From UBA7396 sp964404065 (GTDB lineage: Bacteria > Patescibacteriota > Gracilibacteria > BD1-5 > UBA6164): DNA of 28,106 nucleotides. Of this stretch, positions 10,135 through 18,692 are shown one piece after another. A model generated the notes under the pieces. The model was not told where the DNA came from. It was given only the letters and a program-made list of their open reading frames with translations, and ran no database searches. A program made the position numbers and the translations under genes. Location of the stretch: assembly GCA_964404065.1 (NCBI GenBank), contig CAYOIP010000009.1, positions 1 through 28,106 on the forward strand, given 5' to 3'. How positions within the stretch are numbered: position 1 is the first letter of the stretch; each line of letters begins with the position of its first letter.

Positions 10135-10204
10135 TTGTCATTTCGAGTGAAACGAAGCAATCTATAAAATTTCTGGATTACTTCACTATCGTTCGTAATG
10201 ACAA
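10135..10204. repeat. 70-bp imperfect palindromic repeat of the TGTCATTNCGAG type
   Basis: The element begins TTGTCATTTCGAGTGAAACG and ends TCGTTCGTAATGACAA; the outer TTGTCATT/AATGACAA arms are perfect inverted repeats and the interior also folds back (GAAGCAATC versus GATTACTTC). It closely resembles a palindromic intergenic repeat found in many unrelated bacterial genomes (TGTCATTGCGAG...GCAATGACA). It is the main content of the 150-base gap between the Fur-like gene and the next minus-strand gene and may double as a terminator. Confidence 0.75.
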
Positions 10205-10261
10205 ATATTATTTACAAGCTTATTTTAAACTATTTTATAAAATGTCAAATTAAAATGAGAA

Positions 10262-11914
10262 TTATTCTTGTTTTTCTCTAATTTTCATAATGATATTATC
10301 TAAATTTGAAGAAACATTTTTTATGAAAAAAGGAGTATTTTCTATATTTACATCACTGATTTTATCTTCATTTATCAAAATATTTTTTGCTTCGTCATTT
10401 GAAAGACCAAGAATAAGAGATTTAAGTCTTTGATTATAAAAATTAGCATTATTATCAAAATCATAACTTATTCACATATCAACTTCAGTAGTTGCTTTTA
10501 TTTTCAAAGGATTATCAGTTTTACTTAAAACTACAGTCATCCTAAGAGAATTTTCATCTATAAATATAAGTTTATCAGTTCAATTAAGCAAACTATCATT
10601 TATAACAGTTTTTAAAAGGCTTAAAATAGAAGTTTTGTTGTAAATATAAGTTTCAATTGTTATACTTCAAGAAAGTTCAAATTTATCTATTTTATCATCA
10701 GTTTTTATTTCACTAGGAATAGTTTTTATCTCAAGATTTTTATAATTTAGAACATCTTTTATAGGAAGTATTTCATACTCTATTCAAGAAAGTTTGTTAT
10801 CTTCTTCTATTTTTGATTTTAGTTGTTTTAAACTTTCAGTTTTTAACATCTCTTCAAATATCTTTTTCCCATTTTCTACATCGTTTTCTCAAACTATGTA
10901 TTTTATATCATCTTTTCATCCAGTGGCTTGAGAGTTTAGTTTTGCATAAATTTTATCTTGATTAAATTTTAACCCAGGAATAGTAAAAGTAGCATTTTTT
11001 ATATTTCATTTGGTTCATATAAATTTACCATCAACATCATAAATTCTAGCGACTATATTTGCTTTTACACTTCAAAAAATAGTTTCTCAACTTCAAGTAA
11101 TAATTTTTCCTGGTATTTTTACCCAATCTTTTGTTTCAAATACAAGTCAATCAGTAGTTAAAAGTCTTGTTTTTGGTTTAAAAGTTTGTTCTTCTTTTAG
11201 TTCATTTATAAAAGTTACCTCTCAAGAAGCTCTAGCTGTATTTTCGTAATCAATTCAAGTAGTTTTGTGAGTATAGTTTAGATTTATTTTTTGTTCAATT
11301 TTTTTAATAGGAACTCTTAATTCTTTTTGTATCATACTTAATTCTGGTTCTGATTCTTCATAAACTATATTTACAGCTTTTGTTTTTATAGAAATTTCAG
11401 GTGTTATCTCAACATAGGTTTTTGAAACAGCAAAATAAAATATGAAAAATAACATTCAAATAGAAGTTAGGAGTCCTACAAACAAAAACGCAAGTCAGCT
11501 TTTTCTAACTCTATCATAAGGATTATAATATTTTAGAGTATTTATTCAGGTTTTTTTTCATAAAAATTGAATAAATCTAGTTGCGTATTTTTTTATTTCA
11601 AAAACCAAATATTGAGTAAAAGTAAAATTGTGTTTTAAAAGTTCTTGTTTTAGGTTTTTTTCTCTGTGAAATTCAGCATCTTTTAAAATAGAATAATTTA
11701 TTCAAAGTGGAGTTCAGATTTTTTTTGAAATTAAATCATTTGTCAAAATCGTAATTCTTTTGCTTCAAGCTTTATTTTTAAGAATTTTAAGAGACATATA
11801 ATTATGCAAGATAGAGTGTCAAAAAGGGAATTCTATCAAAATCTCTTTTTCCTCGCAAGCATTTATTTTATTTACTACATCTATAATAGTATCAGTTTGC
11901 AGAACTTTTATCAT
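10262..11914 (-). CDS. Membrane-anchored protein resembling CPR baseplate-J-like proteins
   Basis: A 550-residue protein. The N-terminal about 95 residues look like a cytoplasmic domain (DVVNKINACEEKEILIEFPF ... SKRITILTNDLISKKIG), a pattern I associate with large CPR proteins often annotated as baseplate J-like. After NPYDRVRKS a single strong membrane helix follows (about residues 183-208), then a long beta-rich extracytoplasmic part starting KTYVEITPEISIKTKAV and containing several VFETKDWVKIPGKIITGSGE-type strands. It ends in IIMKIREKQE. Function is unknown; a surface or pilus-like role is possible. It is divergent from the MutS gene across 71 bases. Confidence 0.7.
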
Positions 11915-11921
11915 CTTTTAT

Positions 11922-11949
11922 TTGAAAATAACTAAAAAGTAAATATATT
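11922..11949 (+). promoter_or_regulatory. Candidate promoter for the MutS gene
   Basis: TTGAAA (11922-11927) and TATATT (11944-11949) are separated by 16 bases and lie 36 bases before the ATG, in the gap between two divergent genes. This is a consensus-like match in AT-rich DNA, so it is only suggestive. Confidence 0.4.
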
Positions 11950-11985
11950 TCGATTATATGGTAAATTTTTAATTTTCAACAAATT

Positions 11986-13365
11986 ATGCAACAATTACAA
12001 AAAATCATAGAACTCATTGATAAATCCATAAAAATTGACGCAAATAATCTCATTATGGGAGGTTGAATTATAAATGATAATTATGATCAAGAAGTTGATG
12101 AACTCAGAAATCTTGTTAATAATTCAAATGAGTGGTTAAATAATTATAGCGAAACTCTTGTTTCTGGCACTGGAATCAATACTCTAAAAATCAAATATAC
12201 AACTGCATCAGGATACTTTATTGAAGTTCCACTTTCTCAAAAATCTAAAATTCCAGAAAATTTCATTCATAAAACTACGCTTGTAAATGCTCTTAGATTT
12301 ACAACTCCAGAATTAAAAGAATTTGAAGGGAAAATCTCAAACGCAGAAAGTTTGCTTTACGAAAGAGAATATAATTTATTCAAAGATATTTCAAAAACGG
12401 TTTTAGAAAGTTTTAAAGAAATCAAAAAAGTTTCAAATAATATTGCTCAAATAGATTTTTTATCAAATTTATCTTTCATATCTTATGAAAATAATTATTC
12501 AAAACCAGAAATAACTTCAAAATATGATTTAGAGATTGTTGGTTGAAGGCATCCAGTTGTTGAGAAAATCGAAAAAAACTTTATATCAAATGAACTTTTT
12601 TTAGATGAGAAAAAGTTTATAAATATCATCACTTGACCAAATATGTGATGAAAATCAACTTATCTTAGACAAAATGCGCTAATTATTTTGATGGCTCATA
12701 TGTGAAGTTTTGTTCCAGCAAAAAAAGCAATTATTCCAGTTACAGATAAGATATTTTCTCGTGTTTGAGCTTCAGATAACCTATTTGTATGATCTTCAAC
12801 TTTTATGGTTGAGATGCAAGAAGTTGCTAATATTTTAAATAATTCAACAAAAAATTCATTTGTAATAATTGATGAGGTAGGAAGATGAACTTCAACTTAT
12901 GATGGTATGAGTCTTGCTTGGGCAATCCTAAAAGAGAATCATGATAAGATTAAAGCAAAAACTTTATTTGCGACACATTATCATGAGCTTGTTGATGAAT
13001 CAAAGAGACTAAAGTGAGTTTCAAATTTTTCAGTCGCGGTATCTGAAAATGAAGATAATATAGTATTTTTAAGAAAAATAATACCTTGAAGTATTAAAAA
13101 AAGTTATTGAATAGAAGTTGCAAAACTTGCTTGATTATCAAAAGAAGTGATAAATGAAGCAAATAATTTTTTAAAAAATTTCGAGAATACACATACTTTT
13201 TCGCAACTTAGCCTTTGAAATATTTGATTAGTTGAAAAAGAAAAAATTGTTTATAAAGAAAAAGAAAGTGAAGTGGAAAAAGCTTTAAAAGAAATTGATA
13301 TAAATAGTTTGACTCCAATTGAAGCGTTAAATTTAATAAATAATTTGACAAAAATAATAAAATAA
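11986..13365 (+). CDS. mutS: Half-length MutS: core/clamp and ATPase only
   Basis: A 459-residue protein matching only the C-terminal half of mismatch-repair MutS. It begins inside the lever/clamp region: GGIINDNYDQEVDELRNL, ASGYFIEVPL, TTLVNALRFTTPELKEFE. It then has the complete ATPase: Walker A GPNMGGKST (residues 217-225), SSTFMVEMQEVANIL, Walker B FVIIDEVGRGTSTYDG (D296, E297) and ATHYHEL. The N-terminal mismatch-recognition domain with its Phe-x-Glu motif and the connector are missing; the frame is closed by TAA at 11962 just upstream and the opposite strand there carries another gene. No Smr domain follows, so it is not MutS2. The reading frame is otherwise intact. Confidence 0.88.
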
Positions 13366-13399
13366 AAAACCTTTGAAAAATTTTTCAAAGGTTTTTTAT
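13364..13399. terminator. Bidirectional terminator, mutS / Cys-rich gene
   Basis: AAAAACCTTTGAAAAA (13365-13380) and its perfect complement TTTTTCAAAGGTTTTT (13381 onward) make a hairpin with A and T runs on both sides. It serves both convergent genes and overlaps both stop codons. Confidence 0.8.
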
Positions 13400-13590
13400 T
13401 GTTTTGCTCAGTGTAATTTTTTTGCTAATGCTTCACTTGCATTATCCATACATCAATGATCTCTTCAGTGTAAAATAATTCTTGTAAGTTTATCGCTTGT
13501 TATCTCAGTATGTAATCAAAGAGCATTAATGTGGCATTCTTTACAGTCAGGATTTTCTCAGCCACAAGGTACATATATTCATCATAACAT
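13396..13590 (-). CDS. Small Cys/His-rich protein, 64 aa
   Basis: A 64-residue reading frame that only exists with TGA as glycine (about seven TGA codons). It begins MLGGIYVPCGGENPDCKECH, continues with INALGLHTEITSDKLTRI and HGRDHGCMD, and ends SEALAKKLHGAKQ. The cluster C-x6-C-x2-C-H plus later histidines and C could bind a metal such as zinc. The family is not recognised. Support comes from the shared terminator immediately after the stop, codon usage like the neighbours, and a cleanly placed ATG after A/T-rich leader sequence. Confidence 0.65.
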
Positions 13591-13659
13591 ATTTCTAAAA
13601 TTAAATAATAAATTAAGATAGGTGAATGATATTATATTTTTTTAAAAAAATCAAAAAAA

Positions 13660-13686
13660 TTGATTAATTTTTATTTTTTTTATAAT
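13660..13686 (+). promoter_or_regulatory. Candidate promoter for the CDF transporter gene
   Basis: TTGATT (13660-13665) and a perfect TATAAT (13681-13686) are 15 bases apart, 27 bases upstream of the ATG. The spacing is short, so this is tentative. Confidence 0.35.
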
Positions 13687-13713
13687 TTTAGTGATATTTA
13701 TTAATTTTTTATC

Positions 13714-14598
13714 ATGCAAAAAATAAAAAAAGCTATTATATTAGCTAATGTTACAGCAATTTCTCTCGTAATCATAAAAGTTATAACTTGAATTATAACT
13801 TGAAGTTTAGCAGTTTTAGCTTCAGCTCTTGACTCATTATTAGACTTTTTTGTTTCACTTTTTAATTTATATATTTTAAATAGAAGTTCATCTAAACATG
13901 ATGAAATATATAATTATGGACACTGAAAAATTCAATGAATTTGAGCAGTTTTTGAATGAGCAATTGTTTGATTTTCAGGAATCACCCTTATTTACTTCGC
14001 AATTGAAAAAATATTAAGCAAAAAGTGAATTGATGAAATAAATGTTTCAATTTATATGATGATTGTTTCTATAATTATTACTTGAGCTTTGGTTTGGTAT
14101 TTAAAAAGTGTTTCACGTGAAACAAATAATCTTACAATAAAGGCTGATACACTTCATTATCAAACTGATTTATGGACAAATATATGAATAATTTTTTCTT
14201 TGGTCTTAATAAAAATTACTTGATTTGAAATACTTGATAGTATAGTTTCAGTTATGATCTGAGCTTATATTATACTTTCAAGTAAAGGTATAGTTTTAGA
14301 ATGATTTCATATGTTAATGGATAGAAAAATTGATGATGAGCAAATAAAAAAAATTGTAGAAATTATTGAAAATGCTGATAAGAGGATTACTTGATACCAT
14401 TTTTTAAAAACTAGAAAATCTTGAGATGATGTATTTGTTGATTTTCATTTAGTTTTTGATAAAGAAATTAAGTTACTTGATGCTCATACTGTTTGAGATA
14501 AAATTGAATATCAAATAGAAAAAATTATTCCAAATGCAATTGTTTCAATTCATCTTGATCCTTTTGATGATAGCAATAAAGAGTTTTGTAAAATTTAA
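13714..14598 (+). CDS. Cation diffusion facilitator (CDF) metal exporter
   Basis: A 294-residue CDF/FieF-type transporter that exchanges divalent metal ions (Zn, Fe, Mn or Cd) for protons. Membrane helices begin at IILANVTAISLVIIKVITG. The metal site of the FieF type is complete: D40 and D44 in SALDSLLDFF, and H148 and D152 in ADTLHYQTDLW. YNYGHGKIQGIGAVFEG is the conserved loop after helix 2. The cytoplasmic C-terminal domain (about residues 205-294) contains FVDFHLVFD and an IVSIHLDPFD end. The coding sequence carries an exact parS-type palindrome encoding S-V-S-R-E-T-N. The gene precedes serS by 57 bases. Confidence 0.9.
14109..14124. promoter_or_regulatory. parS-type ParB binding site (TGTTTCACGTGAAACA)
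   Basis: A perfect 16-base palindrome identical to the widely conserved chromosomal parS consensus (TGTTNCACGTGAAACA) bound by ParB/Spo0J. It lies inside the CDF transporter reading frame. Genuine parS sites are often intragenic and cluster near the replication origin. An exact 16-base match is very unlikely by chance in such AT-rich DNA. Confidence 0.8.
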
Positions 14599-14655
14599 TT
14601 GAAAAATTAAAAAAATAAATACAATTAAGCATATTTTAATAATTTAATACATTTT

Positions 14656-15918
14656 ATGATAGATTTAAAATTAGTTAGACAAAATCCAGAATTAATGAAA
14701 GATAATATAAAAAAAAGAAATCTAAAAGTTGATTTAGATGCCTTTTTAGAGATGGACAAAAAAATAATTGAATTAAACCAAAAACTTGATGAAATAAGAG
14801 CTACAAAAAATAGTTTTTCAAAACTTATCCCGACATTATCTAGTGATGAAAAAGCTTCGAAACTAGCTGAAATGAAAGCTTTATGAGAACAAGAAAAAAC
14901 TCTATGAGAAGAAATTAAAGATTTAGAAATTGAATATAATGCAGTTCTTTATAGACTTCCAAACTTTTTAGATCCTACAACTGCAATTTGACCAGATGAT
15001 AGTGGAAATGTTGTAGAAAAAACATTTTTAGAGCCGACAAAATTTGACTTTGAACCAAAACCACATTATGAGATTTGAGAAGCAAAATGATGGATAGATA
15101 CTGAAAAATGAAGTGAAATTTCTGGAGCAAGATTTTGGTTTTTGAAATGAGATTTAGTATTCATGCAGTTTGCAATTGTTAGTTTCGCCTTATCAAAACT
15201 ACAAGCAAAATGATTTTTACCAATTTTACCACCAGTTTTAGTAAGAGAACCAGCAATGTTTTGAACTTGATTTTTACCAGCTGGAGAAGATGGAACATAT
15301 AGAGTAAATCCAGAAGATGATGATTTATATCTTGTTGGAACTGCTGAAGTTCCTGTTACTTCTTATCACTGCTGAGAAATAATTGAAGATTTAAGAGCAC
15401 CTATAAAGTATGCGTGATATAGCTCTTGTTTCAGGAAAGAATGAGGAAGTGCTTGAAAAGATATGAGATGAATTTTGAGATGACATCAATTTGATAAAGT
15501 TGAAATGGTTTGTTTTTGTAAGCAAGAAGACAGTCAAAAATTACATAATGAAATGGTTGCAATAGAAGAGGAAATCCGGCAATGACTTGGAATTCCTTAT
15601 CAAAAAGTAAATATATGTTCTTGAGATTTATGAAATCCGGCTATGAAAAAATATGATTTAGAAGCTTGGATGCCAGGACAAGGTAAGTTTAGAGAAGTAA
15701 CAAGTTGTTCAAATGTTTGAGAATATCAATCAAGAAGACTTTGAATCAGATACAGAGATGAGGAAGGGAAAACAAAATATGTTCATACTTTAAATTGAAC
15801 TGTTATTGCATTATCTAGATGTTTAATTGCTGTTATTGAAAATTATCAAACAAAAGAGTGAGATGTGATTATTCCAGAAGTTTTGAGACCATACATGTGA
15901 AACAAAGATAAAATATAG
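14656..15918 (+). CDS. serS: Seryl-tRNA synthetase
   Basis: A 420-residue class II synthetase that charges tRNA-Ser. The N-terminal antiparallel coiled-coil arm runs over about residues 1-100 (MIDLKLVRQNPELMKDNI...). The catalytic part has the typical VGTAEVPVTSYH serine-binding segment, motif 2 FRKEGGSAGKDMRGILRGHQ (from residue 259), DLEAWMPGQGKFREVTSCSN and motif 3 NGTVIALSRCLIAVIENYQ (about residue 380). Length is normal. It ends in TAG. Codon 308 is a rare CGG in EEEI-CGG-QGLGIPY, where relatives usually have a hydrophobic or aromatic residue. Confidence 0.96.
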
Positions 15919-15981
15919 ATTTTTGCAAAATATCATCAAATATGATAAAATATTAAAAAAATATTTCTTAAATATAAAAAA

Positions 15982-16755
15982 ATGCTTTTACTTTCAACTT
16001 CTTCTCTAAAATGATACTGAATGCACAAAATATTTTCTTTTGTCAAAGAAGCAAAATATGATGGTATAGATTTGGTTATTGATGAGAAAAATTATGATTC
16101 TTTGGATGAAAAATATCTAAAATCATTAAGTGAAGAATTTGGAGTTCCAATTTTGTCAATTACTGCTCCAGATAAATGATTATCAAACCAAAAAATTGAT
16201 AAAATAATTGAAATGGCAAAAGTATTTCAAACTCAAGTAATAAATTTTTACCCTCCACATATTTCAGATAAAAACGCAGATTTCTTTGTAAAATATTTAT
16301 CTCGTATAAAAAAAGATTTAAGAATAAGTGTTTCAATCCAAAATGTTGAACAAAAATTTAAACTTTTTGTGATTCCTGAATATAAAAATAACAATTTATT
16401 AGAACTGAAAAAAATAACTTGAGATACAGCTTTGAATATAGAAAATATAGATAAAAGTTCTTGAATAGATTTACTTAAAACTCTCCATACTTTGTGAAAT
16501 ACAATTGTAAATGTTTATTTAAGTGATAGAGATGGAACAAAAGAATGACTTTTACCATGAAACTCTGGATGATGATTATCTTTTTTACCAATTGAAAGTT
16601 TTTTGATGAAATTAAAAAGTTCAGGTTATAGTTGATTTTTTTCTTTGAAAGTTAAACCAACTGAACTTTGAGCTGGAAATGAAGAGAAAGTTTTAGAAAA
16701 TTTAAAAGATCTAAAAAATTATTATAAAAAGAATTTTGTGGATTATAAAGTATAA
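15982..16755 (+). CDS. TIM-barrel protein, xylose isomerase/AP endonuclease-2-like
   Basis: A 257-residue protein resembling sugar-phosphate isomerases and AP endonuclease family 2 TIM barrels. Supporting segments are the N-terminal FSFVKEAKYDGIDLVID, PILSITAPDK, QVINFYPPHISDKNADFF, TIVNVYLSDRDGTKEGLLPG and the end ESFLMKLKSSGYSGFFSLKV. Metal-ligand residues cannot be assigned with confidence, and the protein is somewhat short for the family, so an enzymatic function is uncertain. It follows serS by 63 bases and shares a terminator with the convergent ftsA-like gene. Confidence 0.65.
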
Positions 16756-16761
16756 AAAAAT

Positions 16762-16805
16762 AAAAAAAGTAGAAATGTTTTTCAAAAACATTTCTACTTT
16801 TTTTA
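16762..16805. terminator. Bidirectional terminator, TIM-barrel gene / ftsA-like gene
   Basis: AAAAAAAGTAGAAATGTTTTT is followed after a few bases by AAAAACATTTCTACTTTTTTT, giving a long perfect stem with flanking A and T runs. The right arm reaches the stop codon of the minus-strand gene. Confidence 0.85.
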
Positions 16806-18017
16806 AAACTCATTTTTATCTAAAAAGTTTCTAATAATAGAAACAACAGGATTATTTTTGTAATTTATTATTTCTTTAGAAGCAATTACCATAGATAAAA
16901 GTCATAAATTTGTCTTATCAAAAACTTTTTTATCTCATGAAATGTTTATATCTTTTTCTAAATCAATATTTATAAAAGTTAATGACTTTAGGGAATGAAG
17001 TCAGTGTTTATTTAAATCAATTCCTAAAATATATTCTCTTAGAAAATTATTATCTCAGCCTCAAGATAAAAATATTCTATATGGAACTAAATTTGATTTC
17101 AAAAGTTCTTTTAGCGTTATTATAAATCATTCTTCCCATACTTCTAAAAAATCTTTTTTTTCAGTTTTATATTTACTTTCATTTTGAATATTTTTTATTA
17201 TTTCAACACTTGTTTCTCAAGATTTCTCTTTTATGGTTTTTACTAAATCATTTATTCAAATATTTATTTTATCAAATCAAATTATTACTCAAGATTTTTG
17301 AATAATTACAGAACTTTTTGTGTTTCATACATCAATAAAAACGACATCTTCATAAGCAAAATCAGAATTTGCTAATATTTTTGGTAGAGAAAACTCTAGA
17401 GGAATAATTGATAAAATATTTTTTCAAAGATAATTTGCAATTGTATTTATTATATTGTAACGAGATGCGGGAATAAAAATATTTAAAATTGATAAAAATA
17501 CATTTGATCAAGTAAATCAAATAGGATTTGAAACTCTAAAATTATCAATATTCATATCAACTATACTACTTGTAATAAGCTTCATATCAACATCACTAAA
17601 TCAAGTTTTGTTTGTGATATCTATTTTTGCACTTTCTAAAGACTCTCTTTCAGCTTTTGCAATTATGTAATCAAGCTCTTCTATTCAAATATTTTCATCT
17701 TTTTTATCTCTTGAGTAATTTATATTTTTTCATGAAGAAATTACACTAAAAGAAGGAATATTTATAATTATATCTTTAGGATTTACATTTAAATCTTTTA
17801 AAAGTTTATCTAAGCAAACTTCAATAGTATTGCTTATTCATTCAATATTTGCTATTTCTCCAGAAATAATATCACTAGCTTCTTGTTTTTTTTCAGCATA
17901 ATTTAATACAAAAACTTCATTGTTTTTGTATTCGCAAAGTGCAGTTTTTACTTTGTAAGTTCAAACATCAATTATTATAACTTTTTTTGATGGAATTAAT
18001 TTGCTTATAAAAGTCAT
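16803..18017 (-). CDS. ftsA: FtsA-like cell division ATPase
   Basis: A 404-residue actin-fold protein. Phosphate-1 motif: VIIIDVGTYKVKTALCEY (D17). The FtsA-type inserted domain and following region fit ISSIVDMNIDNFRVSNPIGF, FIPASRYNIINTIANYLGKN and IIPLEFSLPKIL, equivalent to the 'NPxGMxG ... LEPLAS' block of FtsA. Phosphate-2 is VFIDVGNTKSSVII and the adenosine motif is IFLSGGGDNNFLRE. The C-terminus NPVVSIIRNFLDKNEF could form the amphipathic membrane-targeting helix that tethers FtsZ. PilM is an alternative actin-fold relative but fits the inserted region less well. It is 5 bases downstream of the TPR gene. Confidence 0.75.
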
Positions 18018-18022
18018 TTTTT

Positions 18023-18544
18023 TTAGATTAAAATTTTTTCTTTTCAAATCTTTTCAAGTAGCATATTTCACTCTTTTATTTTTCCAGATCATATAAGTGC
18101 CATAGCTAAATCTTCATTTATCAATTTATCATCAGGAGAAATATTTAAAGCTCTTTTTAAAATAAAAATTCATTTTCTAGATTCTCAAGTCATAGAATAT
18201 GCCCAACCAAGATTTCTTAAAACTTCTGCATTATTTGGCATCAAGTTATTTGATTTTTCTAAAAATTCTATTGACTCAGTTATTTTGTTATTTGCAAGCA
18301 AAATAAATCATTTTAAATAATTTCAAGTAGCTGATTCTGGGTTTAAACTAAGTGCAAAATCAATAGCTTTTTTTGCTTTTGCCATTTTTGATTGATATAA
18401 ATATATATCAGCAATTTCTTCATATATTCTATAATCGTCACTTTTTTTAGAAAGTGAATCTTCAAGTAATCTTATTGCTTCATCAAACTGTCTTTGAGTT
18501 TTTAGCTTTTCAACATTTTTTATTAGATTTCTTATTTCGTCCAT
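18023..18544 (-). CDS. Tetratricopeptide repeat (TPR) protein
   Basis: A 173-residue protein made of about four TPR helix pairs: QRQFDEAIRLLEDSLSKKSD, DYRIYEEIADIYLYQSKMAK, AKKAIDFALSLNPESATG, KITESIEFLEKSNNLMPNNA, EVLRNLGWAYSMTGESRKG and ALNISPDDKLINEDLAMALI. There is no signal peptide, so it is presumably a cytoplasmic scaffold. It is the first gene of a two-gene unit with the ftsA-like gene and may assist division or envelope assembly; this is inferred only from position. Confidence 0.85.
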
Positions 18545-18692
18545 ATTTTTTGCTTAAAAATTAACCTAGGAAAAATTTTAAAACTTTTTTTGTAAAAATC
18601 AAAAAAAAAGTTTAAATACTGTTAAAAAGTTTTTATTTGCAAAAAATATTATTTAAAATATATTTGTTTTGATATTTTTTATATAAAAAATT

